The position numbers and the translations under genes are program-made. Of a DNA stretch of 64,000 nt, positions 54,332 through 63,587 are shown in pieces. Within the stretch, counting starts at the first letter, position 1. Each line of letters opens with the position of its first letter. Below the pieces are notes generated by a model. It did not search any database. It was not told where the DNA came from and saw nothing but the letters and a program-made list of their open reading frames with translations. This DNA comes from Legionella moravica DSM 19234 (GTDB lineage: Bacteria; Pseudomonadota; Gammaproteobacteria; Legionellales; Legionellaceae), in the NCBI RefSeq assembly GCF_000423305.1, contig NZ_AUHS01000024.1, positions 1 to 64,000 on the forward strand, written 5' to 3'.

Positions 54332-55315
54332 ATGCCTTTGGATGGACGTTATCAACCAAGTGATTTACGAAAAGTCATCAGTACTAATTTGACTCCGCAA
54401 GCCATCAGACCGATTGCCGGCGGCATTGATGCCCCGAGCTATTACACCAATGACCACGCGATAGTGCTCGATGCAGCGACTGACACGGTTAATCCACGAG
54501 CACAACAATTGCAAACCATTAAGGAAGCATTTGAGACCCTCAGTAACCTGCCTGAAGCAGAGAAACAGAAACCAATAATCTTACCTGTTACGGAAGAACA
54601 AAAAATATTAGGTCTATTCCCTCGCAATCATTGGGTCACCTTGCATTATGATCCTCAAACAAATAAAGCTACTGTACTGGATTCAAGACCCTGGATAGTC
54701 TCTTTTTTATATCCAAGCTCAGCAATGAACGAATTATTAATTGAAGGGTTAAGCACAATCTACGGTGCAAAAAAAGCCCAGGGAACTCGATTTGAAATAC
54801 GGTATCAAGGCGTTCAGAATAATGATACCCACTGCGGTGCATGGACGAGCAGAAATATCATGGATCTTGCTGGAGTAAATCCCACGGGAACTCCCACTAC
54901 AATTGAGCAACAAACTACAGCCTATAGTGAAGATAATGAACCTAATGTCATTGAATACAATATAGAGCTTGTCGCGCATGGATCTTCAAATATTGATGTC
55001 CATTCACAACCAGTAAAGCCCAGCCTATGGCAAAGATTTTTAAATTTTATTGGCTTTAACACCGCCAATGAAGAAGTCACTCATTCTAATATTTCCCAAC
55101 CCGAATCATCGAGTTGGTCTAAAATAGACCAGATACTCAGTGACACCGCAACCCACTCGACCCACTCAGCTGCGCAGACGTTTGATGACTGGGACATGAT
55201 GGATGAGGATGAATTACAAAATACGAACTCTCAAGTCCAAAGCGTATCGGCTGTAAATGATAATAATCTCCAAAATGATGCAAACTCATTAGATACACAT
55301 TCGCCATCTATGTAG
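54332..55315 (+). CDS. CE-clan (Ulp1/C48-type) cysteine protease, effector candidate
   Basis: A 327-residue protein. H100 in RNHWVTLHYD, D117 in TVLDSRPW, Q162 in GVQNND and C168 in DTHCGAW fall in the order and spacing of yeast Ulp1 (H514, D531, Q574, C580: 17 residues from His to Asp, 6 from Gln to Cys in both). This predicts removal of a ubiquitin-like modifier, or acetyl transfer. Residues after ~230 are Ser/Asn-rich and acidic (DDWDMMDEDEL), fitting an export tail. Start chosen at MPLDGRY with GAGG eight bases upstream. Legionella LupA is a known CE-clan relative by fold. Confidence 0.78.
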   Translation: MPLDGRYQPSDLRKVISTNLTPQAIRPIAGGIDAPSYYTNDHAIVLDAATDTVNPRAQQLQTIKEAFETLSNLPEAEKQKPIILPVTEEQKILGLFPRNHWVTLHYDPQTNKATVLDSRPWIVSFLYPSSAMNELLIEGLSTIYGAKKAQGTRFEIRYQGVQNNDTHCGAWTSRNIMDLAGVNPTGTPTTIEQQTTAYSEDNEPNVIEYNIELVAHGSSNIDVHSQPVKPSLWQRFLNFIGFNTANEEVTHSNISQPESSSWSKIDQILSDTATHSTHSAAQTFDDWDMMDEDELQNTNSQVQSVSAVNDNNLQNDANSLDTHSPSM

Positions 55316-55411
55316 CCATGATTCTCTAACCTCTTGAATTTATTTCAAATCGGCTCACCATTGAGCCCGATCTGAAATAATGAAACCGCTGCACCTTTAT
55401 TAAATTCTTCT

Positions 55412-55708
55412 CTTCTTTAGCACCCTGTATAAGACAGAATCACCCCCTTGACCTGTTGAATTTATAAGATGACCAAGAGTCTATTCACAGAGATATCCAC
55501 AGAAAATGTGGATAACAAATCCAGACAACATTAAAATATAAGTACGAATAACCCATATACAGCAAGGAATTGGCTATAAAATTGGTTTTTAGGCTGAGAG
55601 AATTAGAAAAAAATCAGAAAAAATATCCACAAGAAGAGAACAGCTGATTTGGATATCAGGGTTAACATGTTAACAACAAAAAAATTAAAAAAACAGTCTT
55701 GACTGACA
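55412..55708 (+). repeat. Direct repeat 1 flanking the gene at 55904-57211
   Basis: 297 bp, matching 57245-57542 in the same orientation, best at both ends (CTTCTTTAGCACC at the left, AAAAAAACAGTCTTGACTG at the right). It contains TATCCACA (55494-55501) and TGTGGATAA (55507-55515) as a hairpin, the latter a perfect DnaA-box sequence, and ATATCCACA near 55623. The repeat and the following PmrA-type promoter fill most of the 588-bp gap from 55316. Confidence 0.75.
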
Positions 55709-55845
55709 TTATTTTGCTAATTTATTTCGAGTAACAATCATTTTTTTAATCACTACGAACAGTTGAAAGCATTCTGTAATTATTTTTCAATGTGATGTAT
55801 TGATAAAAGTCATTTTTTATAAATTTATGACAAATGATGCACTGC

Positions 55846-55878
55846 GTTAATATCCTCTTAATGTTCAAAATTTATAAT
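55846..55878 (+). promoter_or_regulatory. PmrA box and -10 element, gene at 55904
   Basis: Half-sites GTTAAT (55846-55851) and CTTAAT (55857-55862) with 5-bp spacing, then exactly 10 bp to a perfect TATAAT (55873-55878). Best match of the three PmrA-type boxes in the window. Confidence 0.7.
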
Positions 55879-55903
55879 ACTCCAAACCATCAATCTGAAT
55901 GAT

Positions 55904-57211
55904 ATGTCTATGTCCAACAATGAGCAGGATTTACAAAAGGAAATTATTCGCCAAATCAAAGATTCTCGTTGGAGTGTCAAAGGATATTTTAATGAGCTTT
56001 TCAAACAATTATTACCCTCCGAATTGTTGCAAAACAACCGTCTCGCAGTTTTTGATGAATTGATTACTGATAATTTACCTCAGGTATTATCAAAGCAATT
56101 TAGTCATGATGGCTATGTGATCCTGTTTTATGCGCACAAAACCCATACCAATATAGTGAGTCCATTTAACGGTGACATGAATCCTTCGCATACCTCCCTT
56201 CTTTTATGTAAAGTAGAAACGGGCAGGATTAGTCAAGTATTAAACATCGATGGCTATCACAATCTTGGTTTTATCGACATCATGGGCGAACGCCCTGGCG
56301 CGAGGGCCAATCCTTATATTAGATATCGCCTGATTATCGATGCCCTCGATGCCCTTCATCCCGAAATCAAACCATTGCAAAGTCCATCCTGGAACAATTT
56401 GAATTGTCCTCTTTATGCATTCGCTTTTGCTAAAGCTGTCTTAAATGCATTTTCAATGAATCAATCGGTTCTTGATGACGTGTTTATCGAACAAGACGTA
56501 TCCCAAACTGCTTTATTAAACTTGAAAAATCGTATTCTGCAAGAGCTTGATGGAATTTACGTCACTTATGCAAATGGACATTATTATCGAAATTCAGAAG
56601 CGGCAATGTCATTTCACACCACCACTAGAGAAAGACTTGCCCAAACAGTACAAGCTCGTTTTGAACAACATCATGCAAGAAATGATGAGTTGAGTGCTAA
56701 AACTCAACCGATTGAAGAAAAACCTTCTGTATCGGTAACGTCTTCATCTCTATTCAAACCGAATCCAGACAAAGCGTCTCAAGCCATTAAGAAACTTACA
56801 GAACTCTGTACTGCCTATCAAAATCATCTGTACCATGAACTGCAAAAACGGACAGGAAAAGAATCAGATGAAATTGCTGATCTTGTTAATACTCATGTTA
56901 CTGGTGCTGCACAATCAAAAACCCTTGATGGCCTTATAAAGAAGTGCCTCATTGTTAACAGCATGGTTCATGTATTACAAAATCAGGAAGAAGTTAATGG
57001 ATGGAAACGCATCAATTTAATGAAGGAGATACTGACTCCGGCAAACAAAACCATTCTCGCAGAGCATCGTTCTATAGGAGGAAGGTTTTTGCAATCTGTT
57101 TTAAATGTATTAACTGCTCTATGCTCTGTCTTATCAGTTCAAGAATGGAACTATAAAGCACAAGGTGGAGCCTTACTCGATCAGATCGAGGCAGCAACGC
57201 CAAAGTGCTGA
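55904..57211 (+). CDS. Effector candidate with possible CE-clan cysteine protease motif
   Basis: A 435-residue protein. SHTSLLL (H96), NIDGYHN (D116) and NNLNCPLYAFAFAKAV (C168) stand in the order His, Asp/Glu, Cys with a helix after the Cys, as in CE-clan proteases and YopJ-type acetyltransferases (YopJ H109, E128, C172). The fit is looser than in the neighbouring gene, so this is a hypothesis. A disordered linker (about 260-290) precedes a helical C-terminal part. A PmrA box and perfect -10 lie 26-58 bp upstream. Its flanks are ~297-bp direct repeats. ATG at 55904 or 55910. Confidence 0.65.
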   Translation: MSMSNNEQDLQKEIIRQIKDSRWSVKGYFNELFKQLLPSELLQNNRLAVFDELITDNLPQVLSKQFSHDGYVILFYAHKTHTNIVSPFNGDMNPSHTSLLLCKVETGRISQVLNIDGYHNLGFIDIMGERPGARANPYIRYRLIIDALDALHPEIKPLQSPSWNNLNCPLYAFAFAKAVLNAFSMNQSVLDDVFIEQDVSQTALLNLKNRILQELDGIYVTYANGHYYRNSEAAMSFHTTTRERLAQTVQARFEQHHARNDELSAKTQPIEEKPSVSVTSSSLFKPNPDKASQAIKKLTELCTAYQNHLYHELQKRTGKESDEIADLVNTHVTGAAQSKTLDGLIKKCLIVNSMVHVLQNQEEVNGWKRINLMKEILTPANKTILAEHRSIGGRFLQSVLNVLTALCSVLSVQEWNYKAQGGALLDQIEAATPKC

Positions 57212-57244
57212 ACAGGGATATAGACAGCGGAGCAATCACGAAAT

Positions 57245-57542
57245 CTTCTTTAGCACCATGTGTAAGACCTAATCAACCCATAAAACTACTGAGTCAACAA
57301 GATGACTAAGAGTCTATTCACAGAGATATCCACAGAAAATGTGGATAAGTAATGATTTTAAGCAACAATAAAAAAAATAAGATAATCCATATGTGGCAAG
57401 GAGTTATAAAAATTTGGGAGTCAACGCTAGAAGAACAATCTGTGTACTAAGGAAAAGTTATCCACAAGGTAAGAATGAACTTATGGATATTAGATGGTGT
57501 ATCTTAACAATAAAAAAATTAAAAAAACAGTCTTGACTGGCA
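57245..57542 (+). repeat. Direct repeat 2 flanking the gene at 55904-57211
   Basis: 298 bp, the second copy of 55412-55708. It has the same hairpin TATCCACA (57327-57334) and TGTGGATAA (57340-57348) and a further perfect DnaA-box sequence TTATCCACA at 57458-57466. No gene follows on the plus strand; the next gene is on the minus strand. It fills most of the gap 57212-57612. Confidence 0.75.
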
Positions 57543-57612
57543 CGATTTTTGAAAAAAACCAATTTAAATTGATACATTAAAATCACTCTGAGATTTAATA
57601 GACGACATGCAA

Positions 57613-58512
57613 TCAATCAAGGCACTGTGCTCTGAATGAGTATCTTTTTCGTGCGGTGATTTCCATTTGAGGAATTGAATTACTCGCCCCACTTTTGTTG
57701 TACACTTCTTCATCAAGCCATACTTTTTCCTCAGCCAAGCGTTCACTAGACACACAAGTCCACCAACTTTTGGGAAGCTTGTCACTGCCATCTGACCAAC
57801 GATAGTTTCGGCCTTTCAATATATCTTTCTTATCAAAAGGCGCATTAACGGCACAAATTAACGTTTCTTTCTTGCGAACATTGGCTTTTAACTCCTCAAA
57901 AGCACCTTCGCACTGAACCAAGGGATTCAAGGTCGCCCAACAATCATTCAAGGCTCGATGTCCGTCGTAAAAATAACCCAATTTCCAATTGATGTAGTCC
58001 AATTTAGAACTTTCAACTCCTCTTCCCTTCCAATCAATATCATGAATAGTGCAGCCAAAAGGCATAGTTTTTATTAAGCCTGAAATGAATTCAGGGGTTT
58101 GCAGCTCTAAAAAATTACGGTCAAATCCGCTGTTATGACAAATAATAAGGTGCGTTTGTTTTAAAATGTGAGCAACATAACTCCAATCAATGGCTTTCCC
58201 CTTCACATCCTCATCAGTAATACCAGTTACCTTGGTTACTTCTGATGGAATCGGTTTGCCTGGATCATTCAGTTCGTTGTACGAATCAACAATGGCGAGG
58301 ATCCCATCCCCTGTTGTAAAAGAAAAGCTCAACATCCCAATCTCGAGAATTTCATGCTGTGCCGCATGAAGTCCCATCGTTTCTAAATCGATAATAGTAG
58401 CGATAAATTGTTTGGGATCAGTGGCTACTCGTTGCGGCAGCACCGTATTGATTCGATTTAATACTTGGTAATCGGGATGTTCTGATACTTCTTTCACAGA
58501 AAGTTCAATCAT
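57613..58512 (-). CDS. DEDDh 3'-5' exonuclease
   Basis: A 299-residue protein. The DnaQ-like fold is shown by ATIIDLETMG (Asp, Glu), CHNSGFDRNFLEL (Asp) and HRALNDCWAT (His, Asp), the complete DEDDh set. The last ~100 residues form an extra domain with Trp-rich sequence (GRNYRWSDGSDKLPKSWW). Related exonucleases act in DNA proofreading or RNA trimming. Start taken at the ATG of MIELSV; the frame extends to a TTG four codons earlier. Precedes the repair genes umuDC in the reverse direction. Confidence 0.85.
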   Translation of the reverse strand: MIELSVKEVSEHPDYQVLNRINTVLPQRVATDPKQFIATIIDLETMGLHAAQHEILEIGMLSFSFTTGDGILAIVDSYNELNDPGKPIPSEVTKVTGITDEDVKGKAIDWSYVAHILKQTHLIICHNSGFDRNFLELQTPEFISGLIKTMPFGCTIHDIDWKGRGVESSKLDYINWKLGYFYDGHRALNDCWATLNPLVQCEGAFEELKANVRKKETLICAVNAPFDKKDILKGRNYRWSDGSDKLPKSWWTCVSSERLAEEKVWLDEEVYNKSGASNSIPQMEITARKRYSFRAQCLD

Positions 58513-58584
58513 AAAGGTACTCAAAGGTGCAATTTTTCAAGTGATTAGCCCATTATAGTGCCTTTATTAAATTGCAGCACTCTT

Positions 58585-59850
58585 TTACGTGCGATTAATA
58601 ACAACAGGTAATTCGTTCCAGCGGGTAGTATAACAAGGTGAGCGCATTTGGGCACGCATAGCCCAGGGTTTAGAATATCCTTCGGCTGCCAGTTTAATGG
58701 TGTGACTCCCAAATCGGGTATTAATGTCATCAAATACAGACATCAAGACGTCTTTTTTAACCAGCGTTTCATCGCTGGGCTGATGAAATAAATCCAGTTG
58801 CCTCGCTGATTTATCCACCAAATCCTCAAGCATCACTCCTACTTTCTTATAATGAATTCCGGGTTTAAACAGTTTTTTCAAACAGAGTTTCGCAATTTTT
58901 GTAATAACTCGGGTGTCGTCTGTAGGATTGACCAGACGACATTCAATACTGTTGGAGTACTGCTCCAAATCCTGACGAAAAGGATTGCCGCGAATAAATA
59001 CATACACACGCTGCGCCACCAGATTTTGACGGCGTGCTTTTTCACAGGCTCTGGCACAATGACTGCTGATCGCTTGAGCCAGAGAGGAAAATTGAGTTTG
59101 CATCTCGCCAAAACTTTTAGACGACATAATGCTTTGTTTGGGCTCACAGACCTCCAATCCACCGCACGATATTCCTTGCAATTCCATGACCGTGCGCATG
59201 AGTACGACATTATATTGTTTCTTAATCACGTGGGCATTGAGTTGTGCCAAATCCAAAGCAGTATAAATTCCCTTATTCATTAATTTTTTTTGCCACTGAC
59301 GCCCTACTCCCCAGACATCCCCCACACTGATTTTTCCTAACCAATGCCGGTGCTCACTAACATTGAACACCGGTATTTTTAACTCTTTTTTACAAATATG
59401 GTTTGCAATCTTTGCCAGGGTTTTCGTAGGACCTATGCCAATGGATGTAGGAATTCCAATCGATTTTAAAATGTTTTTTTGTAATTGAATGCAAAAAGAG
59501 TCATGCATGGAAGGCGGCATGGTACTTAAGTCAATAAATGCTTCATCAATAGAATAAATCTCAACCTCTGGCCATGAGGATTCAATCAGAGACATGACAC
59601 GCAGGGATAAATCGCCATATAAGGTATAGTTTGATGAAAAAACCTGGACACCGTGTTGCTTGCTCAATGCTTTAATTTTAAAAAAAGGCTCGCCCATTGC
59701 AATACCGAGTGCTTTAGCCTCATTAGAACGAGCAATCACACAACCGTCATTATTGGATAAAACGACTATGGGCTTATCTCGTAAATCAGGCCGGAACAAA
59801 CGCTCGCAGGAGGCATAAAAATTATTGCAATCGATCAGAGCAAACATCAT
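58585..59850 (-). CDS. umuC: UmuC-type Y-family DNA polymerase
   Basis: A 421-residue translesion polymerase, the UmuC length. Catalytic acidic motifs are in [17 protein letters not shown] and [30 protein letters not shown] is the UmuC family signature. It starts with ATGATG overlapping the umuD stop (TGATGATG), so translation is coupled. With processed UmuD it forms DNA polymerase V for lesion bypass and mutagenesis. Confidence 0.95.
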   Translation of the reverse strand: MMFALIDCNNFYASCERLFRPDLRDKPIVVLSNNDGCVIARSNEAKALGIAMGEPFFKIKALSKQHGVQVFSSNYTLYGDLSLRVMSLIESSWPEVEIYSIDEAFIDLSTMPPSMHDSFCIQLQKNILKSIGIPTSIGIGPTKTLAKIANHICKKELKIPVFNVSEHRHWLGKISVGDVWGVGRQWQKKLMNKGIYTALDLAQLNAHVIKKQYNVVLMRTVMELQGISCGGLEVCEPKQSIMSSKSFGEMQTQFSSLAQAISSHCARACEKARRQNLVAQRVYVFIRGNPFRQDLEQYSNSIECRLVNPTDDTRVITKIAKLCLKKLFKPGIHYKKVGVMLEDLVDKSARQLDLFHQPSDETLVKKDVLMSVFDDINTRFGSHTIKLAAEGYSKPWAMRAQMRSPCYTTRWNELPVVINRT

Positions 59851-60371
59851 CAACTCGCCGGATGAATAACGTGTGTCACAACGCCCCAAATCACCAAATC
59901 CTCGTCTCCGGTAATTTCAATGGGCTGATACTGTTTGTTTTCGGGCAACAACTGAATTTTTCCTGCGGTACGTGATAGACGCTTTACGGTCAACTCTCCA
60001 TTAATGGCGGCAATCACTATTTTTCCATGAGTTGCTTCAAGGCTGCGATCAACCACCAACATGTCCCCTGAAGCAATACCTGCCCCTGTCATGGAATCAC
60101 CCGAAGCAGTTACGAAAAAAGTGGCGGCTGGATGCCTGATAAGGTGCTCGTTTAAATCCAGATGCATCTCGATGTAATCATCCGCAGGAGAAGGAAACCC
60201 TGCGCGAACCGTACTGCCATATAAAGGAATCTTATAAGAGATACTCCCCTCCAAAAAACCTTTAACATCGTTTATCCGAGATACCGGGACTCGAAGTGTT
60301 TTGGTCGATTCCCCATACTTCCCCTGTCCTTTTGGGCGCCCTGCATTATCTCGTTTGCCGCCATGACTCAT
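59850..60371 (-). CDS. umuD: UmuD-type self-processing subunit of polymerase V
   Basis: A 173-residue S24 peptidase-like protein. The self-cleavage site is Ala-Gly in [11 protein letters not shown], the catalytic serine is in [10 protein letters not shown] and the lysine in LTVKRLS. The N-terminus ([19 protein letters not shown]) is longer than in E. coli UmuD (139 residues) and of the kind seen in umuD genes on plasmids and integrative elements. Start at MSHGG because GAGG lies seven bases upstream; an ATG two codons earlier is too close to it. Confidence 0.93.
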   Translation of the reverse strand: MSHGGKRDNAGRPKGQGKYGESTKTLRVPVSRINDVKGFLEGSISYKIPLYGSTVRAGFPSPADDYIEMHLDLNEHLIRHPAATFFVTASGDSMTGAGIASGDMLVVDRSLEATHGKIVIAAINGELTVKRLSRTAGKIQLLPENKQYQPIEITGDEDLVIWGVVTHVIHPAS

Positions 60372-60385
60372 CGCCATACCTCAAC

Positions 60386-60436
60386 TTGAATTAAGTAACA
60401 CTATTCAAATATAGGCTTAAAAAAAGGTATTGTAAA
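60386..60436 (-). promoter_or_regulatory. Promoter of umuDC with a short inverted repeat
   Basis: On the minus strand TTTACA (60431-60436) and TATATT (60408-60413) are 17 bp apart. An inverted repeat with arms TTGAAT (60386-60391) and ATTCAA (60403-60408) covers the start region and could be an operator. No CTGT-N8-ACAG LexA box is present, consistent with reports that L. pneumophila lacks a LexA SOS response. Confidence 0.5.
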
Positions 60437-60498
60437 CTATGGCGAGGGCAAATAATTGCAAACTCAAGATAACTCACGGATTTCATTTAATAAAAAAT

Positions 60499-61167
60499 TT
60501 ACCCAATGGGTTCAATCGATTCATGAAGAGTAAATCGAGAATTGTTCATCTTCGTAGTCACAGGATAACACATTAAATCAGAACCTGAATAAGGACTTAG
60601 AAGATTCAATAACTCGGATTGATTGCACCGTGAATTATCCATCCATACCTTCATTGAATCACTATTTAACAGGACTGGCATACGGTTATGAACTGGAGCC
60701 ATGAGGTCATTGGCTGACGTTGTAATCAAACAACAGGATTGGATTAATTCACCATCCGGGCTTTGCCACCTGTCCCACAAAGCAGCAATCGCCAACAAGT
60801 CATCGTGTTTATTTTTAAAATAAAAGGGCTGCTTTTTAATTCCTTGCCGCCACTCGAAAAAACCGCTCATCACAATAACACCCCGTTTCGATTTAAACGA
60901 TTGACGGAAGGCAGGTTTTTCCGCAACGGTCTCGGCACGGGCATTCGCAAGGCTAGCTCCTATATTTTTATCTTTAGCCCAAAACGGAACTAAACCCCAA
61001 CGTAGCCACAATGCAGAGTTAGATTGCTCATTATCCAGGTGACAAACAAATAAAATATCCAGTCCAGGAGGAATGTTATAGCGCGGAGACAATTCTTCCA
61101 GCTCTTCAATTTGGAACTGCGCTTTAATTTTTGCAGCAGGCGCAGCTAAAGCAAATCGACCACACAT
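60499..61167 (-). CDS. SRAP-domain protein (YedK/HMCES family)
   Basis: A 222-residue protein that should crosslink to abasic sites in single-stranded DNA. The N-terminus is MCGRFALAAP, so Cys2 becomes the catalytic residue after Met removal; this fixes the start at 61167 and not two codons earlier. SGFFEWRQ supplies the conserved Glu and PVHNRMPVLL the conserved His. Full family length. Adjacent to umuDC, giving a cluster of DNA damage tolerance genes. Confidence 0.93.
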   Translation of the reverse strand: MCGRFALAAPAAKIKAQFQIEELEELSPRYNIPPGLDILFVCHLDNEQSNSALWLRWGLVPFWAKDKNIGASLANARAETVAEKPAFRQSFKSKRGVIVMSGFFEWRQGIKKQPFYFKNKHDDLLAIAALWDRWQSPDGELIQSCCLITTSANDLMAPVHNRMPVLLNSDSMKVWMDNSRCNQSELLNLLSPYSGSDLMCYPVTTKMNNSRFTLHESIEPIG

Positions 61168-61447
61168 AATCAAGCTCCCTCCATTTGTGCAAGTATCTAT
61201 TCAAGCTTAGTCTATAAGTTGAATCATGAGCTAAACCCAAACAAACAATTAATTTTTGATAACTTCTCTTTTAAACACTAGAATTAACAATACGTAGCAC
61301 ATAATTATCTGTAATGTCGATTCATTCAGGATGGATTAATAGGCTAAAAACCGAATGTTTAGTCCGGTATCATCATCCCCGAAGACATTAAAATCATGCG
61401 TCTCCGTAACTATTTTTTAGTCATTCAATGGATTACTTAGGTGACAA

Positions 61448-62692
61448 ATGAAATGTCCATGGACTGAGTGTGGATACGTAAGACAATCGACTGAAGACTG
61501 CCCGGAATGGCAATGTCCTGCGTGCAAAAATGCCTATAATAAACATCCCGATTACAGCGGAAATAATTACTACGCCATACAATTAACCTATAAAGAAATT
61601 CCTGATGATAAACAGATCACAGCCGGTAGATTATTTCTCTATTTGAATAATAACGTTATAGAAGGCGCTTGCTTAAATAAAAATAATAAAGTCGACAGAA
61701 TTAATCTGTCTCATGACGATCTCAAATTAAAATTCAATGACATTATAAACGTTCTGAACAACCCGCCATCACTATTGGACAATGAGCAAGAAGCGGCAAT
61801 ATTCACAGCTACTGCAATAAAAAAAAATCAAGAACTGGAGAGATTAGCAGAACACGATAATAGAAAAAAAAATATTTATAAAATCATGATTCTCGCTAGT
61901 TGTGTCGCATTAATGAGTGTCCTTATTTTTGACTATATTGACTCCGCTCACATCAAAACTCAAGGAACAATCGGCATACTAGCTAAAACAAATTCCCCTG
62001 ATAATACTCCCCCAAAAAACGAAGTGAATGAATCGCATTTAATTGCTAATGGAATAAATCTTGATTTTATGGTCACCAAACTTGGAACCGCTGAAAGTCA
62101 GGCAAAACAATGCAACAGTATCTGTCAATCTCAGCATACAAAAGACACCAGTTGTGACAAAACGATTGAAATTTTCAACACATTATCACCACAAATTTCT
62201 CAGTATAGAAAATACATGCACGTTCATAGTGTGGATAAGTTAAGCGCTAACAGTCAAAATAAAATTAATCAGCTCAATCAACTTTTATGGAGTGTCCCTA
62301 ACGAAATAGACTCGGCTAAAAAATTCTGTTCAGAAAGTCCAGACCCTCAAATAATTACAGAACATTCTCAAGAAAACCAAAATAAGATTGATCTGGCATC
62401 CAAGGGTCTGCATTTGGATATACTTTACTCCAAACTGTATACCGCGGATTCAAGTATACGTAATTGCAGAATCAGTTGTGAATCACATCTTTCTTCTTAT
62501 AATGATTGCGCAATTTTTATAAAAATTTACAATGAAAGCGTGCCCCAATTGCAAGAATTATTCGATATAATGCGTTCTCAGCGAGATAAGATATCAAGCG
62601 AAGACAACAGGTACATACAAAAAATTATTTATCTTCTTGAAGACATAAAAACAGAACGAACAAAGACAGATAATTGCATTCAATCTCGATAA
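61448..62692 (+). CDS. Zinc-ribbon membrane protein with duplicated Cys-rich domain
   Basis: A 414-residue protein of unknown family. The N-terminus has CPWTEC and CPEWQCPACKNAY, a likely zinc ribbon. One membrane helix at about 146-165 (IYKIMILASCVALMSVLIFD) separates it from two related periplasmic or lumenal domains: LDFMVTKLGTAESQAKQC and LDILYSKLYTADSSIRNC, each followed by further Cys at similar spacing. The duplicate cysteines suggest disulfides. AGGTGAC upstream supports the start. Function not known. Confidence 0.65.
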   Translation: MKCPWTECGYVRQSTEDCPEWQCPACKNAYNKHPDYSGNNYYAIQLTYKEIPDDKQITAGRLFLYLNNNVIEGACLNKNNKVDRINLSHDDLKLKFNDIINVLNNPPSLLDNEQEAAIFTATAIKKNQELERLAEHDNRKKNIYKIMILASCVALMSVLIFDYIDSAHIKTQGTIGILAKTNSPDNTPPKNEVNESHLIANGINLDFMVTKLGTAESQAKQCNSICQSQHTKDTSCDKTIEIFNTLSPQISQYRKYMHVHSVDKLSANSQNKINQLNQLLWSVPNEIDSAKKFCSESPDPQIITEHSQENQNKIDLASKGLHLDILYSKLYTADSSIRNCRISCESHLSSYNDCAIFIKIYNESVPQLQELFDIMRSQRDKISSEDNRYIQKIIYLLEDIKTERTKTDNCIQSR

Positions 62693-62735
62693 GAAGTCAT
62701 GATCCTTTTAACTGATTTGACCTTGTTTCATTCCA

Positions 62736-63449
62736 TTATGGTTTTTCAAAATCAGGGTAATACTCATCCCACATTCGATTGCTGTAAGCAACGATATTAG
62801 GCAGCTTCAGTGCATGCTGTTTAAAAGGATCGTCCAAGGGTGTCCAAATGATATTGGCTAAAAAAGCAAAAGCTGTGGCATCAATACTGGTTGGCTTCTC
62901 ACCCAGGAAATAGTTATTTTCGCCCAGAATGATTGCAAGATTATTCAGGGTTTTTATTCCCAACAGCAAGACCTCATCGAGGTTATGTCTTCCCATGCCT
63001 TGAAAATCCAGTTCTTTCAGTATGTTTTTTCGTACTAAATTAGGAATAAACAATCTGAAAACAGCGGGTAATCTACCAAACATTGTTTTTTTCAAATGCT
63101 CCCAACCCGCATCATCCTGCCATCTCATATAGACGGCCACCCAATACAATCGCTCACCAAAAGCAATTTCGATTAACTCAGCCAGTGCTTTTTGTTCCGG
63201 AGTCAGATCCTTATCCAACTCATCGCCAAAACGCTTTTTCAATACATCGAGAATAAGCTCACTGTCAGGATAGAGCCGACCGTCCATCTTGATATAAGGC
63301 AATTTTCTTTTGGGGCTTTTTTGTGGATTATTTACAAACTTATTTTCATAAGGGATGCGTGCCATTCGTAAATAAGTTTCTACTTTCATACAAAAGGGAC
63401 TGGCATTAGGTAATCCCCAAAGTCTATAAAACTGAAATAATGTAATCAT
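62736..63449 (-). CDS. Glutathione S-transferase-like protein
   Basis: A 237-residue GST-fold protein. The N-terminal thioredoxin-like half reads PNASPFCMKVETYLRMARIP, then RKLPYIKMDGRLYPDSELIL with the conserved cis-Pro and Ser; the helical half ends NIIWTPLDDPF. It resembles the metaxin/FAX-like group more than classical detoxifying GSTs. Substrate unknown. Confidence 0.8.
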   Translation of the reverse strand: MITLFQFYRLWGLPNASPFCMKVETYLRMARIPYENKFVNNPQKSPKRKLPYIKMDGRLYPDSELILDVLKKRFGDELDKDLTPEQKALAELIEIAFGERLYWVAVYMRWQDDAGWEHLKKTMFGRLPAVFRLFIPNLVRKNILKELDFQGMGRHNLDEVLLLGIKTLNNLAIILGENNYFLGEKPTSIDATAFAFLANIIWTPLDDPFKQHALKLPNIVAYSNRMWDEYYPDFEKP

Positions 63450-63587
63450 CTGCTTTAGCTTCCTTATCTTTTAACGCAGCATAACAGTCCAAAACCTCAC
63501 GAGATGGTGCCAGGAAAGGCCGCCAAGGTATTCAAATGAACTGAAGTCTTATATAATTCCGACAATCTAACCAACTCAGGGAATTCA

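Noticed and set aside
55412-57542. Chromosomal origin (oriC) because of DnaA-box-like 9-mers
   Set aside because: No dnaA, dnaN, gidA or similar origin genes lie nearby and the boxes belong to a duplicated 297-bp unit; origin function is not supported.
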